From the NCBI GenBank assembly GCA_947311845.1, contig CAMZMU010000063.1:52826846-52890845 (forward strand): 64,000 bases of DNA. Direction: 5' to 3'. Positions within the stretch are counted from its first letter, which is position 1. Each line of letters begins with the position of its first letter. A program made the translations under genes and the position numbers. A model generated the notes under the pieces. It had not been told where the DNA came from. It was given only the letters and a program-made list of their open reading frames with translations, and searched no databases. Below are positions 23,869-36,913 of the stretch, one piece after another. Source of the stretch: Poa pratensis (lineage: Eukaryota > Streptophyta > Magnoliopsida > Poales > Poaceae).

Positions 23869-26145
23869 TTCCACCAACTCAATTAGCTGACTATTCAAAC
23901 TACCCTAAAATACATCAAAATCACCATAAAAAAATGCTTGCTACTCTCGAATATATCAACATGTTCAGATAAACAAATGGTAAAAATGTATGTACAAACC
24001 AGACATGTTTTAATATTTTCAACTGACGAATATTCGGATAAAATCTAATTGCACTTCCTCTAATTACATGGATATAAACATATTAAATGCTCATACAATG
24101 CATTTCCTCTAATTGTGAACTCAAATTAAAAATTTCAAATTGGTAACTATTCGCAAATACATTTTAAAAAAATTGTTCCCGCTACATGAATATTCCGACA
24201 AAATGAAAATTCATTTTCCCTAATGGTAACTATTTGAGTCAACATACAAACATATTCAAACATTTCAAGTTGCTTAATATTTGGAAAACATCCAAATGCA
24301 CTTCTTCAGATTACATGTATTTCAATTTAATAGATACTCATACCATGCATTATCTAACTACGGAGTTTAAATGAATATTTATGACAAACTAGAAAAAAAA
24401 ATGATAATTTATTATCCCCATGATTTTATGACCGTGGCATGTGACGTTTCCCGCTTTCAATATTTTTTAATACATAAACATTTTTAAAAATCGCAGATTT
24501 TTCCCCAATTGCAGCAATTTCAAAATTTAAGCAGTCTCTAAAATCCAACCATTTTAAATCGTTTTTTCCCCCGAATTCTGATGATTCCCATGCTACAACA
24601 ATTTCAGAATGTTGCCATTTTCGCCTACTAATATAAAAAACACGTGCCACTGAACATAATTTTAAAAATTATATTAACTTCCAAATTCTAAAACAAAAAA
24701 AAAACTTTCCAAATGACCTAACAAATGGCTATATTGTATTTCCAAACAATATTACCTACTGCCAAATCAAAATGGAGAGACCTTTGAAGTGTTGTTCCAG
24801 CAAAAGAAATATGATAAAAGAAATGTGAAATATAAACTAGACCAATATCTTTAAACCTAATTGTTAGGGAAAAAAAAATATCAACATGACCACAAAAAAT
24901 ATATACATTTACTATTTATGCCATATGTCCGAAATTTCGAAACTGAGAACTTCAAAATTTCCAATATCTTCTAAACCTGATAATTTGCAGCAAGAAAAAG
25001 GAAATATACACATGTCTTCCCACTTTCATCAACTTTACAATTCAAGCAAAATGTAAATGAACATCTCTAAATATATCCACTGAAAAATACAAGTACATAT
25101 CAAAACAATTAGAAAAATTAAGACGAAAAATACTTACGCTAATTTTTCTCCCCAAAATATTCAAATTTTGTCACCATATAGAAATAATACATATTCATTC
25201 TTCTCCTAATCTCAATTAAATATTCGAACATTTCTAATTCAGATACATTTTTTTAATTACATTCAAAAATTCATACCAACAAAGAAACATATTTAAATAC
25301 TTCCATTTGCTATATATTTGAATATTCTCTAAACTATATAACAAATGCTCATAAAAACCAACACTAACCATCTATGGCAAAACACAAAACATATTTACAG
25401 AATTCAAAATAGTCAATATTTATATGCAATATAAATGAACTTTCCCGAATTGTGGACTCTAATTCAAAAAAAAAAATGCATTACTACTAACAATGTACTT
25501 ACATTAAATATTATTTGGAAGATAGAAGTATATTTGCATATTACAACTTCCTACAATATCAACATTTAGAGATGATCGACATACCTTTTTCCTAATTCCA
25601 ATTTAAAAAAAAAATTACCAGCATTTAGAGATAGTTCATGTGCACTTCTCCTAATCTCGATTCAATGTTCACGTCAAAATACAAACATGTTTGGACTTTT
25701 CAAACTACTAAACATTTGAATATTGTACAAAACATATAAAAAAATTTGATCGTCAAAATTGCTACATACTCACACAAAAGTAAAAACATGTTCGAATATT
25801 CTAATTTGGCCAAGATTTACGCGAATATTCCAACATTCCATAAAATATAAAAAAAATATACTACAGAAAAACCGTTATCTACATATATAAAAAATGTAAA
25901 TATATTAATTCATCAAGAATTTTCTATTCAAACATACTCATCAAAAAAAAAATGAAGACATACCAACATAACAACACACAAAAAATGCTAACATTACGTG
26001 CCACATTGCCGAAAATCAAATTCGAAAATTCCAAGAAAAATGCCTTACAAAAGACTCACACATTTTGTCTTCATTTCAAACAATTTAAATCTGAACATTT
26101 CTCTTTTTTTAAAAATCCAAGCCATCATCAAAATTTCACATCAAG

Positions 26146-26165
26146 GGCGCGGCGTGCGCCGCGCC
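26146..26165 (+). other. Helitron H1 3' hairpin
   Basis: GGCGCGGC, loop GTGC, GCCGCGCC, followed by 12 bases ending CTAG. This is the usual Helitron transposition terminator. Confidence 0.9.
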
Positions 26166-26177
26166 ACATACCACTAG

Positions 26178-26394
26178 TCATAACGAACGAATGAACGCTT
26201 CAATGGCAGGATACAGTGGTTGACAATAAAACAAGCTACACACGCCTATAAAATCTCGTGGTGATTAAAATGTAACTGGAAAATGTGTGAGCATGATATT
26301 ATTATATCTGTAACAATGAAGACAAACTCTTCTCTTGACGCTAAGAAGTCATCTTACAACTAAGTAATGTGATTTGATTTTGAAGTCAGCAATC
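26178..26394 (+). repeat. Intergenic unit U2 (partial)
   Basis: Continues the copy begun at about 21170 before H1. It matches 14135-14420 and 26700-26930 (CTTCAATGGCAGGATACAGTGG, ACACGCCTATAAAATCTCGTGG). It breaks off at ATGATTAGGATGATATG, where U3 begins. Confidence 0.7.
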
Positions 26395-27182
26395 ATCCTA
26401 CATGATTAGGATGATATGAAATTGTGAATAGACTCCTCCCAAATTGTGGTAGACACTTCACATTGCAAATGTCCTCATTTTAAGTAATGTGATCTGATTC
26501 ATCCTTATCAGATGTCTCTAAGCCGCCTTTAAGAAATGCGTCCTGCATGGTGTAGCTTCTTGGAGTGCACGATACTTATCTTTACAACTGATGGATGGTT
26601 AAGAGGACATATATGATATATCATGCCACATTTCTCCGTTGTGTGCAAGTTACACGATAATCAGCTCCGGAGCTACCGGATCCATGTGACGATACATCAT
26701 AACGAAGAAATGAGCACTTCAATGGCAGTTATACAGTGGTTGACAAGACATCTTTTCATTATCCATTCACAACAAACAAAGTAACGATACAACATGCTAC
26801 ACACACACCTCTAAAATCTCGTGGTGACTAAAATTTATCTAGAAAATGTCTGAGCAAAAGATTAATTATATCCGGTACAATGAAGAAAAACTCTTCTCTT
26901 AGAACTAATAAATCATCGTACAACAAAGAAAATTCATACTCCCTTTCCACTATAACGTTTTGAAGTCCGCAATCATCCTACATAGATTCGGTAGGAAAAG
27001 GCAAACACCCCATTGTACATTGTCCAATGCATCTTAATGGATGTACAATGTCATATTGTTAGTGGTCTCCATTTATGATGAGATTATATTATGGGTATGT
27101 GTTTTTGTGAAGGAAGAACTTCAAACTAATGTTGTCTAATGATACATTCAGACTTCACATAGAAAAAAAGTAGAACCATCAT
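26395..27182 (+). repeat. Intergenic unit U3, first part
   Basis: Direct repeat of 13600-14640 (U1) without MITE 2. It ends with ACCATCAT (27175-27182), the left target copy of the hAT element. No coding seen. Confidence 0.75.
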
Positions 27183-28444
27183 CAGGGCCGGTCCTGAGAT
27201 TTTGGGGGCCCGGGGCGAAACTAAAACTTGTGGCCCCTAATATAGACATCATAAAAATAATAATGAAAATATGCGTAAAAACCATGTTGTCAATATCTTG
27301 TAACTGCATCTAGCAGTACGCATACCAAATAATTTATACATGTTAGTTTAAATTTTCTTCTACATTTCTCGACGCAAAGTCACTTATAATAGGGTTGATG
27401 TCAATGTCAATGTCGTCCAATAATTGTTTCTCAATACATAATGTCGCCAAACCATTTAACCTCTCTTGAGTCATTATGGATCTCAAATAGTTCTTCAGTA
27501 ATTTCAACTTAGAAACTTTCTTTCAGTTGATGCGAAAGTCAAAGGCATGGTAAATAAGATGTGATAACCAATGGAGATATTAGGATAGCAATCAACTTAC
27601 CTGACATGCTTGAAAATCTCCATAAAAGGCATTACACCATCTCGCAATGTGAATATCCCGTTTCTATGATTTTATCAAGTCGTCAACAACTTTGATCTTT
27701 TCCTTTTACCAGTACCAGATTCATACGTTTCTGACTACATGGCAACGCACAATGCTGAAAAAAATACATCAAATGTTGAAATAAATTATACCGGGAGAGA
27801 GTATTGAACTATTGATTAGGAAATCAGAACATACTACTATATGTCTATACCTGAGATAGTCTAATCGGCCATGTGCGCGTAAGTGAAGACTGAAAAGAAA
27901 AGATCCAAGTCGGTACGACGTGTTCTCGCGATTGGGGGCCTGGAAGTTGAAATCGGCGAGACGACTAACTTAATGTTGCTTCTTGCGATCTGGATTGGAT
28001 TACTTAATTAGTGGTTTTTGATCGAGAGAAAGATGGACAGAGCGTCAGAGCGAGAGCGTGTATGCATTAGTAGTTCAATACCTCACGTCGTCGAGGGAGA
28101 CTGAGAGAGCGCTCAGACACGGCGCCGAGCGCTTGGACGGCGGTGGCCTGGGAGATGAGTATCGGCATCGCGAGTAGATGCGATGAAACAGGAAGACCAG
28201 CGGCGACTGGATCGATCTATCAGCCGTCGGCGCAACCAATCCCTAATTCCAAGCATGCGACCCCTTGCCTATCTCATGGCCACGCACCACACAGCCCAAT
28301 AGCGCACAGTATTTTTATTTTCTGCTGGGCTGACAAAGTGACAATGCGTGAATACATACATATATTGTACATGCGGGTGGGGCCCCCTAGATTTTGGGGG
28401 CCCGGGGCGGCCGCACACCCTGACCACCCCCAGGGCCGGCCCTG
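27183..28444 (-). mobile_element. hAT-type DNA transposon, internally deleted
   Basis: 1262 bp with terminal CAGGGCCGGTCCTG and, inverted, CAGGGCCGGCCCTG. It is flanked by the 8-bp duplication ACCATCAT (27175-27182, 28445-28452). A relic of the transposase C-terminus lies on the minus strand. The right end, in the same orientation as the left, also carries GATTTTGGGGGCCCGGGGCG, so that block occurs as a direct repeat near both ends. It is too short to be autonomous. Confidence 0.93.
27349..27516 (-). pseudogene. hAT transposase C-terminal (dimerisation) fragment
   Basis: A 56-codon open stretch reads LKLLKNYLRSIMTQERLNGL, then the C-IEKQLL and SDFASRN motifs. This is the hATC dimerisation-region pattern of plant hAT (zinc-finger MYM/TTF-like) transposases. 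There is no start, catalytic domain or BED finger around it, so it is only a remnant. Confidence 0.8.
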
Positions 28445-31400
28445 ACCATCATTATCTGTTTTACAACATGTTTGCCAATTATTAGATGAAAAGAGTTTTA
28501 TCACCACCGATGGCAAACGCCGTTTTGGATTTTCCCAAGATTCTTTAGAATTCATTTATTTCTTGTAGGGTTCGATTGATTTGGCACTCCTCTCTCTTGG
28601 ATCACACTTTCTTAGTCTCTTTGACCTTAGATACAAATTTATATTTTGCATGGAGTCAGAAATGTTCTTGCCATGGATCGTCCGCCCTTTGACTAAGGCC
28701 ATCCCAACTAATTTTTTGATCTGGCACAAGTTAAAATTTAATTATACTAAACTTTTATACATTCTGAATTTTATTAATCATAATGTGGTTTTAACAAATC
28801 TATGTTACATACTAATTCGTTACCATTATTAACAATACAATATTTTCTCAGTTGTTTTCTAGTTTTGTGGTTGCAATATATATCGTTGCAAATATATCTA
28901 AGTTGAAATAAAGTTTTATTTTTTATGAGATATTACCCTTAACAAGATACACAACCATATTAAATGTGCCAAAAAAGGGAAATGCACACGTCCTTGATTT
29001 TTTTTGACAATTTAAGAATTATATAGTCTATATGTCAATTGTTTGTGTGAACTCGTTCTACTTTCGATTTAATAATATCTAATATATTGGTAGAGATTGT
29101 AAAGCATACAATCTAATAAATATCTGAAAGTGGTGTTTAGTGTATGCTTACAATAAAAAATATATAAAAAATTCTAGTTTAAAAGTTTAATAGTTGACGT
29201 GTCATTTTTTAGTAATCAAATGTGTCTTACAAGTTACATTTTTAGAAATAAATTGATAATATGTTGCTGATTTGTAGTTATTATTAAAGTAGCATCCTTG
29301 TAATAAAACATGTAACTACATGAATATAAAATATTATGGGTTCTATTAATTTTACACACATAATATAATTATTATATATGCTCACCGCAATGTGTCTCTA
29401 CATTACATGGTGTATCAATTGCGCATGTTTATTTAGTAAATAAGAACTTATGCATAAATATAAACATTGAAAATATATCTAGTACAAGTTTTAGTTATAT
29501 CATATGTAAGAAATCCAACAGAGGATAGATTAGCATATAAATAAAACATGTCACCGCCGATCTAAATTGTTTATTCATATGTGGTCAATTGTACGGGTCT
29601 ATCGTGTACAATTGTCATAACTAAAATCGACTCTCTATTATGTATAAATAGTCAATTGTCTATTATACATGAAAAATAATAGTATAAGATTTACCAACCC
29701 ATTTTAGTATTTTAGTCCCCATCCTCTCGTGGCCCGGGACGGTCGTCATATCTGCATCTATCTTTAACCTTGCATCTTCTGTATAAGCAGCCACAACAGA
29801 TGATCATTTTTATTATATGCGAAGTCCATACGCGAAGAACGACCTTGACGAGGCTATTGTGGCCAGTGGCCACTCCATGTCGCGACTGCGGGCTGGAGCC
29901 ACGCTTTCTTCTTTTTCCTCTGCGTACTTCAGGCCTCTTCCCCGTAAAAAAATCACATTTTGGCTATAGTCAAACTCTCCTATGTTTTGACCAATACCTT
30001 TCAGTATTCACGTGAACGTCTTAGTAAAAATAAATTATGGAAGCATTTTTCATGACAAATCTAGTGTAAGAAACAAAAGCCTCCGAGCAAAACAGAGTGC
30101 CAGACCGTAATGTTTTGAACAAACAGATACACACGCAACAAGACGGGTCAGGCTTAGAACCATTGGAGGACTGTTTATGTGATATGATAGGTTCATAGAA
30201 TAGAGGCAGGCTTGACACTCCAGAAAATTATTGTGAATACTGCAAGGTATAGAATATTAGTTCTTTATAATTCTGGTCAGATAAGATTATGTGACCCCGA
30301 GAGATACTTCCATAATAGGATTGCAGGCAGATAAAGTGGTGAATTATATATGTTCTTAGGATAGGCTTCTCTTACTCCAGATAGAGAACTGCACCCAAAA
30401 ACAAGTGCACACTCTGGTCAGCACTTAAGTGGCAAAACTTAGATGCGCACACACATGAAAGTTCAAGAGTTGAAAGTGCAAAGTGCATGGCAGCCAGCTA
30501 GGCGAAAAGGTCGAAAGAGCAAAGTGCAGCCAGCCAGGTATGCAAAAAGGCAAAGGTACACGTGTGTGAAAGTTAATTTTTTGCAAGAGCACTCATGAGT
30601 CATGACAACCTGATCTATACAGAAGTTGGGTGAACAACTCTAGTGTAATCGGAGAAGATAAGATAAGAGATGCACTCCGTTCTTTTCATTCGTTGGTAGC
30701 TCTGGGAATCTGGAATCTGGAATCGTGTGTTGAGAGTTATAAGCAATATTTTTAGCTTTGGAGAGATTCGTGGTTGTCGTTACAGAAAGTTGGGTCAAAG
30801 ATTATCCAGTACTCCTTATATCGGACAAAAAGAACGTCCATACTATTGGATCTACTTGGCTCCAACACTGGTGGATCCCTTACGCGAATCACTAAACAAA
30901 AAGTTTGCAATTCAGATATACATGTCTAGCTCCTGCTCCATTAGAGAATGAAATCCACAACAACGTCACTTTCTAATTTTCCATTCTCGCATACACCATC
31001 ACTAGAACTTCACTAGATTATGCATATCCTCGGTTATGGATAAAAAGTACACGTACGATGATAGCAGAGTGGCGATTTGGTTCCCACCAGCACTCCAGCA
31101 GGCAGTAGATATGTCAGTGCTCCGATAGAAACAAGCACATGCTGATGCCTGATGCAGATATACTTAGCTTGATGCAGACATGCTTAGCTTGATCAGGAAC
31201 ATTGAATAAGCACCCGCAGGCACTGGCAGTAGGACGCAAGTTGGTCACAACAGCAGCCGAGGTTATTGCCGAACTCTCGCAGGTTCAGTTGGGTGGACCG
31301 ACGATGCGGCAACTACTAGGCACGCAGGCAGGTGCGGTTGACTGCAAGTCGACGATGTGCGTAACAGGGTGCGGCTATTCGTTGGATATCCATCCCCACA

Positions 31401-31660
31401 CGGCGGAGAGTCAACCGTACTGCGGTGGCTGGGGTCGCTCACAGACACACACATACGGCGTGGGTGTGGCGTCGTCGACGGTGCCTGCCATCTCCTGGGG
31501 GCGTTGCACTGCCGTCGACGGTGCAGAACAAGGGGGGAGGGGGGTGCGAGGGGCGTATTGTGGGATGTGTCACATGGAGCCCCAACCCCCAAGTGGCAAG
31601 AAGGTATGCGTCGAACTAAGGTTTCAAGCGGCGGTCCCGCAACGTCCCGCATAAGTAGGA
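28445..31660 (+). repeat. Intergenic unit U3, second part
   Basis: Continues U3 after the hAT element and matches U1 14690-15493 and 19861-21170. Relative to U1 it holds an extra AT-rich stretch (about 28696-29765). It contains TATCATTCTTTATAATTCTGG-type landmarks and ends in the GC-richer block 31230-31560. 31661-31856 is unassigned. Confidence 0.7.
28696..29765. other. AT-rich insertion of unknown type within U3
   Basis: U1 passes from the GACATGGATCATG...CATTGATC block straight to TTGCATCTTCTG (around 14815-14840). U3 has about 1.07 kb between the equivalent points. No TIR, LTR, coding or clear target duplication was found. Confidence 0.4.
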
Positions 31661-31856
31661 ATTAGTGTAAAATGACAGAAATCTGGGCACGATCAGAACA
31701 TCTATCGTAGGCTATTTTTGGTATGAAGCGGGCCGGGTTCGGGCGCCGCCTGACACCCTTACGTCGAACGGTCGTACCAAGCTGTGGCCCGTGAAGAGCG
31801 AGCGAGGGATGGAGAGCCGGGACGAGACGGGAACGCGTACAGACCTCTGGGCATGA

Positions 31857-32161
31857 TCCCACGGATTCCAAACTCTTGATGCCATGGATCATGCTCTCTT
31901 TGACTTTGCATCTTTTGTAAAAGCACTCACACAAATATTCATTTTTAGATATGGTCAAGTCTCCTATGTTTTGACCAATACATTTCAAATGAATGTCTTT
32001 GTAAAAAATAAATTACGAAAGCATTTTTCATGACAAATCTAGTGTAGAAAACCATAGCCTCTGAGCAAAACAGTGCAAGACCATAATGATTTGAACAAAC
32101 AGATACCCACAATAAGATTGCCAGGCTTAGAATCTTAGGAGGAATTGTTTATGTGATATAA
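31857..32161 (+). repeat. Intergenic unit U4, first part
   Basis: Matches 14790-15120 and 29765-30190 (GTCTCCTATGTTTTGACCAATA, AGCATTTTTCATGACAAATC). It ends at host A 32161, the insertion point of Helitron H2, and resumes at 36914. Confidence 0.75.
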
Positions 32162-33709
32162 TCTCTATCCTATAAAAGCTGAGCGCTTCAGTGTTCCTCG
32201 CCGGGTACGATAGAAGTTCTACAGTACGCACTTCTACAGTACCCGATTTTTTTTTTGCCCTTTTCGCGATAATATGTACATGAAATATATGCGCGCCAAC
32301 GAGCAGGTTTCATTCCCGTGATCGGTTTCGAGTTTGGTCGACTCTAACACCTTAATTTTGGATCCAAACTCGCAAAAACATCTGACGAATTTTATCAAAT
32401 TCGTCGCACTCAGTCATCTGTTTAAATTTTCCTTTCACGAGTAAATGAATATCAACCTTCCGAACAACTTTCATGTTTTAACCTTTTGGTTTTGACGGAC
32501 ATAAACATATTTCTCTCCAATTTTCAAATTCGTTATATTTTTGACTGCGCAAAAAAAGGTGCCCATTTTTCCAGAAAGTTGAAGTATTTCTGTAAATACC
32601 CATACCTGTCGGAAAAATATGGAAAATACATTTATCAAAATGCTCAGAAAAATAAATGCTAACTATTTATGACAAAAAAAACATGCTTAGATGTTTTGAA
32701 CAAAAAAAATAAATGCACTTCCTCTAATTGTGGACTTAAATTGAACATTTCAATTTGGTAAATATTTGGACGTAATCTAGATGAACTTTCTCTAAATATG
32801 AAATTCAATTCAATAAATGTACATCAAACATGTTTAGATATTTTGAATTGGTGAATATTTAGACAAAAAACAACTGTACTTCCTCTAATTATATGGAATC
32901 TAACTTATTAAATGTTTAAATATTTTGAGTTGGTGAATATTTAGACAAAAAACAAATGCACTTCCTCTAATTGTGGACTTAAATTAAACATTTCAATTTG
33001 GTAAATATTTTGATGTAATCTAGATGAAGTTTCTCTAAATATGTAATTCAATTCAATAAATGTGTGTTTCCACTTATTATGGACTTAAATTAAATATTAC
33101 TGAAAAATAGAAACATATTTGAACATTTCAATTTGCTAAAAAAAATTGGAGATACTCTAAAATATATCAACATGTTCACAAAAATATATGCTAACTACTT
33201 ATGGCATAATGCAAACATATTTGAACATTCCAATTAGGTGAACATCTTATATTTACTAATTGGAGGCACCATACGAGCCACCACGTTAATCCTGAGAATT
33301 AAGAAACCCTATCCATTAGATTAGCCCAAGATGTGTTTGTAGCCATCAGATTAACCGTGCCCCCGCCGTGCTGCAAAACGCGAGTCGTCCTGCCTCTGGT
33401 CTCATTGAAACGGGAATCAAAATCTAAAGCCTGATCTCCTTCTAGCTGACGAAAAGTTAATTTGTCGCACGTATCCCATCGATTTTGCGGCTCCATGGAT
33501 CCATGGGAGCAGCGGAGAAAGTCTTCGCCTACATCCACGTCCACCATCTATGTTTAGCTGCCGCCGGGCATAATCCAAATTCCTAGGTGTCTGGCCACGA
33601 GCATGCATAGAAAGCTGCGCTGGCATGGTGAGTTGACAGGTTTCAGATCTGTTTTTTCCATCTATCGGTACTAATTCCTTGATCTGTAGATTTGAACAAC
33701 TAATTCGTA

Positions 33710-33833
33710 CTCCCTCCGTTCCAAAATACTTGTCTTCCATTTGTCTAAATTTGGATATACCTATACACAAAAACATGTCTAGGTACATCCGAATTTGAAC
33801 AAATGGAAGACAAGTATTTTAGAACGGAGGGAG
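33710..33833. mobile_element. Stowaway MITE 3 (inside Helitron H3)
   Basis: A 124-bp element with ends CTCCCTCCGTTCCAAAATACTTG and its complement, flanked by TA (33708-33709, 33834-33835). Confidence 0.92.
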
Positions 33834-34219
33834 TAGCTTATAGCAGTGTAATACTACTCCGTACAGCAAATCTAATTAATTAGCTGCAAGGATAAGTTCT
33901 CTGGTGCACTTTTCTATGAGAATTAACTATCGGATATACTGGGAGCAGATCAATGTAACAAACAGTTTAGATTTAGAAACTTCTTTAGATTAATTCATAA
34001 AATAATTCCATTACAATATGTCCTACACGTGGAGAAAATATTGGTATTGGTACACTAGAAGGACGGTGGTAGAGGCATGACTATTTGAGAGTGTCATACT
34101 TATTTTTCTAACGTAAGCTCCTGTCATGCAGTGACTCTGATATGCCCTAAGCCCTGATGATCGATCTTGGTCGGTTGATAAGCTGAAGAGTTTTATATTT
34201 TAAACCACACATAAATCAT

Positions 34220-34432
34220 GTGAGTTCTCTCCTCTGCCGCCTCCGTCCTACTCGAAATGATCCTCCTCATGATCCAGGTCTCGATGGCCTATATGCTTTC
34301 AAAACAACCATACATGAGAATATAATCACCCCTGAGGCCGTGACATCGTCTCTTATACGGCATCTATCCCGGCCAAGTCGACCAAGAGGTAAATATTATT
34401 CTCTCGATTGGATGAAAATCTGTTTAAGGTAG
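34220..34432 (+). other. Possible captured exon in Helitron H3
   Basis: An open frame (MSSLLCRLRP... to ...SRPSRPRG) ends at a plausible splice donor AGAG|GTAAAT (about 34390). Its GC content and codon-like pattern exceed the surroundings. The protein is not recognised. Helitrons often carry gene pieces, which is the only reason to flag it. Confidence 0.3.
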
Positions 34433-36913
34433 ATTATGGTTTTATACGAGAAGATCCATTTGTTGTTATGATATTTATTCTTCCTATTATGGCAATACGA
34501 ATGGATGACAACTTTGAGTTGTACCACCATATGTTTGCGAGCAATAGCAGCACACAGGGATTGTGCCTTTCGTTTGAGGTATGATAACTGAATCATTATG
34601 AATAGTTAATATTTTAGAACTTGGAGACTGGAGAGCCATGTTTTCCACAGACCCGAGCAAGTTCATATTTTAGATAGGACCATTAGACAATCAAGAATTT
34701 AATTGGCTCATTCGTAAGCCACTATCTCTTTTCATAACAATCTTTAATTTAACGTGATTAATTCATACTCCCTCTGTTTCTTAATACATGGTGTATAATT
34801 TTCTTCCAGGAATATTAATACGTGGGAATTTGGCATACGCTCGACTCATTTGCCCCAAGAAAATCGCGAATAGTTGTCCCGAACAATCACAAATTGAAAC
34901 AATCCATTAAAAGTATGCATTTAATATTGGGACTGGTCTCTGGATGCCTCAACTAATCAATGAATTGCAATACACCCCATATTTTGGATTTTCATGAAGT
35001 AAGCGGAGATAGTATTTTAGAATAAAAATAGTCATGTTTTCAACGTCAGCGATTTCTGAAATTAGAAACAGAAAATAAACGATCGGGGTAGCTAATTAGC
35101 TTTTTCCTTGGCCACAATTGTCAATGTATTTGGCGCAACTATGCTTTATCATGCAATAAATTCTATCACTGCAAGACCATCTTAGCTTTATGAAATGAAG
35201 TTAGTGATAGATTTAGTAAGAGTCCATCTGACAAGTATTTCTATAGGTGCTATGGATGCGAATTACTAAGTGTCCGAAGAATCTCAAGGTGTTGTTTTCT
35301 ATTTTGTAAAAATATGGTACCACATTCATAGACTAGCTTTTTAATTCTATAGAGAATAAATAATGGTAAGAATATTCATGTTTCTATTCGTACCACATTT
35401 AAGTGGCCAAATTATGGTAACCACTGCTCATAGCAGGTATTTATGAATGTTATGCTCTCACAAGGATCTCATAGATCTTAATCTAATTTCATTTTTTCTT
35501 TAGCGATGTGGAGGGTATGAGGTCATGTTCTATAGAGATTAGGAATGGGTTAAATTGGGTATGGCAAATAGTTTAGTTATGGCCTTGCGGGATCCAGAAG
35601 ATAAATATTACATTCTTTTAGTGATCAAGGTTCCTATTGGTAGAAGAAAATAATGTGAGGTGGTTATTGATATTTACGGATTGTTCAACAAAGAAACCAT
35701 AATTCCAGGCTAATGGTCAGTCAAAACACTTATTGGTGTAGCTAACAATCCCAATATATAATCATGGAAAATGAAAACCACGACCACCATCGACATTCAT
35801 CATTTTTCATTGATCTTCATAATAAAATATCAGCCTTAATTATAGGTGCACCAAGCATGAATATAACCATTTTATAGCTCTCATGGCACCAAGAATAATT
35901 GTACTCCGAACAAAGTACTGGATCTGATTTTAGGCCTAATAGACTAAGCTATTAGCTTAGCATGTAATATATACTCTGTTTTGTACATACTTCATAAATA
36001 TTAATGTACCTTGAAAAACCTTGGAATCATAGCAATATCAGTGCTTATAACATGCTACTGTTCCATACTAGGACAAGAAGTTTGCTCGAGAAAGCGGATC
36101 ATGCATGGCTGGTGCCTTCTATCTAATATAGTTTGTTCGTACGGCGTTTGTCAAACTAATGGGCCAACATTAATTCTTCCGAATTAAGCTAATATTCAGC
36201 AATTAACTTTTGCATTATAATTTCAGATTGCAACCACTTACTCTGTTGCAAGAAACTCCATTTGTTGCTGAGGACCAAAGCGTACATAATTTATTTGGTC
36301 GGAAGAAATAAACAAGGGTAGAAGCTTACTAAAAAGGAAACGATGGTCCAAATCTTATCTTACCCTAACAAAGATATGAAACAAACAATGTTTAATAGTA
36401 TCTTTGATTATTACTTCAACGGTAGCTAAATTCCATGATGCACTACTATCGACTATAATTAAAGATACCAATGTTTAGATGTTAGCAAGTGTTTCAATTT
36501 AAAGGTTTTGGGTTCATGGTAGATTGCTCGAGATTTTTATGAACTTAATTTTGCATAGAAATTATTAGACTATGTTCTACTTTTATTTTAAAGTATGTCC
36601 TGAAGTGAGAACATGCTTGAATGATAGTTTCAATCACTTTTGGTCAAGCTAGCCCGTGCGGATGCACGGGTTGCTGACTAGTTTAGACACAATCTAAATG
36701 AACTTTATCTAACTACGGAGTTAAAATTAACAATGCTCATATCATGCATTCTCTAACTATGAAGTTAAATTAAAAATTTATGTCGAAAAACAAGCATATT
36801 TGAACATTTTAATTCACTAAGTATTTGGACATACTCTAGACGAAAAATTCCGACGGATTTCAACATTTCGAATTACAACGGGTGCGGCGTGCCGCCGCGC
36901 CAAATTCCACTAG

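Larger units (their letters stand above)
21213..26177 (+). mobile_element. Helitron H1 (non-autonomous)
   Basis: 4965 bp. It starts TCTCACCACTATAATGG after host A, and ends with an 8-bp-stem GC hairpin (26146-26165) plus 12 bases ending CTAG before host T. Removing it restores ACAATACATCATAACGAA, which is the sequence found uninterrupted near 14130 and 26690. Contents: a GC-rich block (21440-21900), then about 4.2 kb of very AT-rich repeated sequence with no coding. No Rep/helicase, so it depends on another element. Confidence 0.88.
33245..36681 (+). mobile_element. Helitron H3, nested in H2
   Basis: Starts TCTTATATTTACTAATTGGAGG after A (33244). Ends with hairpin CCCGTGC-GGAT-GCACGGG and TTGCTGACTAG before T (36682). 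Excision rejoins GGTGAACA to TTTAGACAC, matching the internal H2 repeat GGTGAATATTTAGACA (near 32865 and 32935). It contains a GC-richer 5' segment, Stowaway MITE 3 and some exon-like fragments. No helicase seen. From 35051 it is duplicated at 1-1631. Confidence 0.85.
32162..36913 (+). mobile_element. Helitron H2 (non-autonomous), carrying H3
   Basis: Starts TCTCTATCCTATAAAAGC after A. Ends with a GC hairpin and AAATTCCACTAG before T. Removing it joins GATATAA to TAGGTTCAAAGAACAGAGG. The uninterrupted relative near 30190 reads GATATGATAGGTTCATAGAATAGAGG. The body is AT-rich, with a 243-bp repeat (AAATGCACTTCCTCTAATTG at 32711 and 32954) akin to the AT-rich body of H1, so H1 and H2 belong to related families. 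No coding. Confidence 0.88.

Noticed and set aside
34762..34830. CTCCCTCTGTTTCTTAATAC as another Stowaway MITE
   Set aside because: Only one terminus resembles the family; no inverted partner or TA pair was found.
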